Shown piece by piece: positions 61,957 to 64,000 of a stretch of 64,000 nt of DNA (positions are counted from its first letter, which is position 1; every line of letters starts with the position of its first letter). The position numbers were made by a program, and so were the translations under genes. Origin of the DNA: Daejeonella rubra (GTDB lineage Bacteria > Bacteroidota > Bacteroidia > Sphingobacteriales > Sphingobacteriaceae); contig NZ_FNHH01000005.1 of NCBI RefSeq assembly GCF_900103545.1, forward strand, positions 1 to 64,000, read 5' to 3'. The notes beneath the pieces are model-generated. The model saw only the letters and a program-made list of their open reading frames with translations, was not told the DNA's origin and made no database searches.

Positions 61957-64000
61957 ATGAGAAGTATTAATAAACTCTTTACCTTTTCGGTAGCGATAGT
62001 TATTGCTGTGTCCGGAATGGTCACCGCTCAAACAAAAGTCAAGAGCAAAGCGAGTCCTGCATCCGAGATTATCCCACTCGATCCGGCAGTAAGAACGGGT
62101 AAACTACCTAACGGATTTACTTATTATATCCGTAAGAATGTTGAGCCTAAGAACAGGGTTACTTTATACCTTGCCAATAAAATAGGCTCCATTATGGAAA
62201 ATGATGATCAGCTTGGACTGGCGCATTTCATGGAGCATATGGGCTTTAACGGAACAAAGAATTTTCCGAAGAACGACCTTGTTAATTACCTGCAAAAAAC
62301 AGGCGTGCGTTTTGGTGCCGACCTGAATGCATACACAAGTTTTGATGAAACAGTTTATCAGTTACCTATCCCTTCTGATGATCCTGAGATCCTGAAAACT
62401 GGAATTCAGATCATGCGCGACTGGGCACAGGATGCAACATTAGATGATGCAGAGATCAATAAGGAGCGCGGTGTAGTTTTAGAAGAAAAAAGATTAGGAA
62501 AAGGTGCCCAGCAGCGTATGCAGGATCAATATCTTCCAATGATCTTCAATAACTCGCGTTACTCAAACCGTTTGCCAATCGGCACAGAGGAGGTACTAAA
62601 GAATTTTACTCCGGCCACTCTCCGTCAGTTTTATTCTGATTGGTATCGTCCGGATCTTCAGGCACTTATTGTTGTTGGAGATATCGATGTAGCTGCAATG
62701 GAACAAACGATCAAAGCTAAGTTCTCTGATCTTAAAAAACCTGCAAAACCACGTTTACGTACTAAATATTCAATTCCATTGCTCAACAAGAATCAGTTCA
62801 TTGCTGTTACAGATAAGGAATTCCCTGTAAGCGTTGCTCAGATCATAATCAAGCATCCTGAATCAAAACTGATCACTAAAACTGATTACAGAAATAGTAT
62901 TGTCAGGTCTTTATTCAACCAGATGCTGGGTGCCAGGTTTGCAGATCTAAGCAAGCAGGCAGATCCCCCGTTCCTTCAGGGAGGGGCTAATATCAGCGCA
63001 TTTTTAGCTGGTTTGGATAATTACAGCGCATTTGTTGCAGCTAAACCGGGAGAAATGGAAAGAGGTTTTAAAGCTGTGCTAACTGAAACAGAACGTGTAC
63101 AACGTTTTGGATTCACACAAACAGAATTAGACCGTGCAAAACAATCGTATTTAACCAATATGGAATCTTCTTTCAAGGAGAAAGATAAAACCCCATCGGC
63201 AAGTTTTGTGAACGAGTATCTTCGTCATTTTCTTGAGCAGGAGGCTAGTCCTGGTATTGCTTATGAGTTCAATCTGGCTAACACTTTAACAGGAGGAATC
63301 ACTCTGGCCGACCTGAACGGATATTCCAAAAAGTATATCACTGATGTGAACCGTGATGTGATCATCATGGGACCTGAAAAGGATAAAGCTAATTTACCTG
63401 ATGAGGCAACTATTGAAAAATGGATCAGCGCAACTAAACAAAGTAATGTTACTGCCTATGTAGATCAGGTATCTGATAAACCACTACTTGCTTCCAAACT
63501 CAGCGGAGGGAAGGTTATTTCTGAAGCAAAGACTGCTGAAATTGGTGTTACAGAGCTGAAACTTAGTAATGGCATAAAGGTGATTTTAAAGCCAACAGAC
63601 TTTAAGAATGATGAGATCAGTTTCACAGCATTCAGTCCGGGTGGTACTTCACTGTACAGTGATGCAGATTTCCAGTCGGCAGCTTATGCAACAACAATTA
63701 TAAGGACTGGTGGTGTTGGCGAATTTAATTCTGTTCAACTTCCAAAGTTACTTAGCGGTAAACGTGTTTCTGTTAACCCTTATATTGCAGAAAGATCTGA
63801 GGGAATCTCAGGATCAACCACACCAAAAGATCTTGAAACAGCACTTCAACTTACCTATCTGTATTTCACAGCGCCACGAAAAGATGCAGAAACCTTTAAA
63901 GGATTGATCGCACAACAGAAAGGCGGACTTGCAAACAGAGGAAATGATCCAAACAGTGTATTTGCAGATTCATTATCTGCTGTATTAGGCAATTACAATG
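61957..64000 (+). CDS. M16-family zinc peptidase (pitrilysin-like), 3' end beyond the window
   Basis: The frame begins MRSINKLFTFSVAIVIAVSG, a signal peptide, and stays open to the end of the window (681 codons), so the protein is incomplete. The inverted zinc motif is HFMEH (His90, Glu93, His94), followed by EINKERGVVLEEKR with the third ligand near 170. Full-length family members are about 900 residues with two similar halves. It should degrade peptides in the periplasm, and fits with peptide release from the cell wall nearby, although it may be an independent gene. Confidence 0.92.
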   Translation, partial: MRSINKLFTFSVAIVIAVSGMVTAQTKVKSKASPASEIIPLDPAVRTGKLPNGFTYYIRKNVEPKNRVTLYLANKIGSIMENDDQLGLAHFMEHMGFNGTKNFPKNDLVNYLQKTGVRFGADLNAYTSFDETVYQLPIPSDDPEILKTGIQIMRDWAQDATLDDAEINKERGVVLEEKRLGKGAQQRMQDQYLPMIFNNSRYSNRLPIGTEEVLKNFTPATLRQFYSDWYRPDLQALIVVGDIDVAAMEQTIKAKFSDLKKPAKPRLRTKYSIPLLNKNQFIAVTDKEFPVSVAQIIIKHPESKLITKTDYRNSIVRSLFNQMLGARFADLSKQADPPFLQGGANISAFLAGLDNYSAFVAAKPGEMERGFKAVLTETERVQRFGFTQTELDRAKQSYLTNMESSFKEKDKTPSASFVNEYLRHFLEQEASPGIAYEFNLANTLTGGITLADLNGYSKKYITDVNRDVIIMGPEKDKANLPDEATIEKWISATKQSNVTAYVDQVSDKPLLASKLSGGKVISEAKTAEIGVTELKLSNGIKVILKPTDFKNDEISFTAFSPGGTSLYSDADFQSAAYATTIIRTGGVGEFNSVQLPKLLSGKRVSVNPYIAERSEGISGSTTPKDLETALQLTYLYFTAPRKDAETFKGLIAQQKGGLANRGNDPNSVFADSLSAVLGNYN

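Overview
The window comes from the chromosome of a Bacteroidota bacterium, most likely of the Pedobacter/Sphingobacteriaceae type. The reasons are four SusC/SusD outer-membrane uptake pairs, an AT-rich sequence, lipoprotein-rich glycan-degradation clusters, and a textbook Bacteroidota promoter (TTTG-N20-TATATTTG) in front of a tRNA-Lys/tRNA-Asp transcription unit. No similarity search was run. All assignments come from reading motifs, lengths and gene order.

Region 1 (1-25.6 kb) looks like an organophosphorus scavenging island. At each end there is a SusC/SusD pair with a secreted protein that joins a YncE/YVTN beta-propeller to an alkaline-phosphatase-superfamily phosphoesterase (238-7388, and 17800-25603 where the phosphoesterase is divergent). 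Between them is a tight minus-strand operon of phosphonate-catabolism relatives: a Zn-alcohol dehydrogenase, a DUF5690 membrane protein, a glycine-oxidase-like FAD enzyme, a PhnZ-like diiron HD oxygenase and a PhnX-like HAD hydrolase. An MFS carrier and a second operon (metallophosphoesterase, glycosyltransferase, GH1 beta-glucosidase) lie between this operon and the left SusCD pair. I see no PhnW, PhnY, C-P lyase or PhnCDE, so the route would be unusual.

Region 2 (26-33.2 kb) has a lone hypothetical gene, about 1 kb of possibly decayed DNA, and a third SusC/SusD operon ending in a lipoprotein metallophosphoesterase.

Region 3 (34.2-37.4 kb) is a small integrated element at the 3' end of tRNA-Asp. 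A perfect 21-bp duplication of the tRNA end bounds about 2.7 kb holding four small regulatory or hypothetical genes but no intact integrase. A truncated start of a minus-strand gene and a truncated plus-strand gene meet inside it, which suggests an internal deletion. A degenerate copy of the tRNA-Lys 3' end nearby may be another scar.

Region 4 (37.5-45.5 kb) is housekeeping: prfA, LpxH-like hydrolase, prolyl oligopeptidase, S41 C-terminal protease, a CsbD-like small protein, an outer-membrane beta-barrel and a DeoR regulator.

Region 5 (45.6-64 kb) is an amino-sugar/peptidoglycan utilisation locus. A fourth SusC/SusD pair is followed by two GHL10 (DigH/YngK-type) hydrolases, a GH18 lipoprotein and a zinc amidase. 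An exo/endonuclease/phosphatase-family protein, a NagB deaminase fused to a PIG-L deacetylase, a sulfatase, a NagX/HGSNAT-like acetyltransferase and the start of an M16 peptidase (cut by the window end) follow. The likely logic is cleavage of cell-wall glycan and peptide outside, SusCD import, then deacetylation and deamination of amino sugars inside, with the DeoR regulator a possible local sensor.
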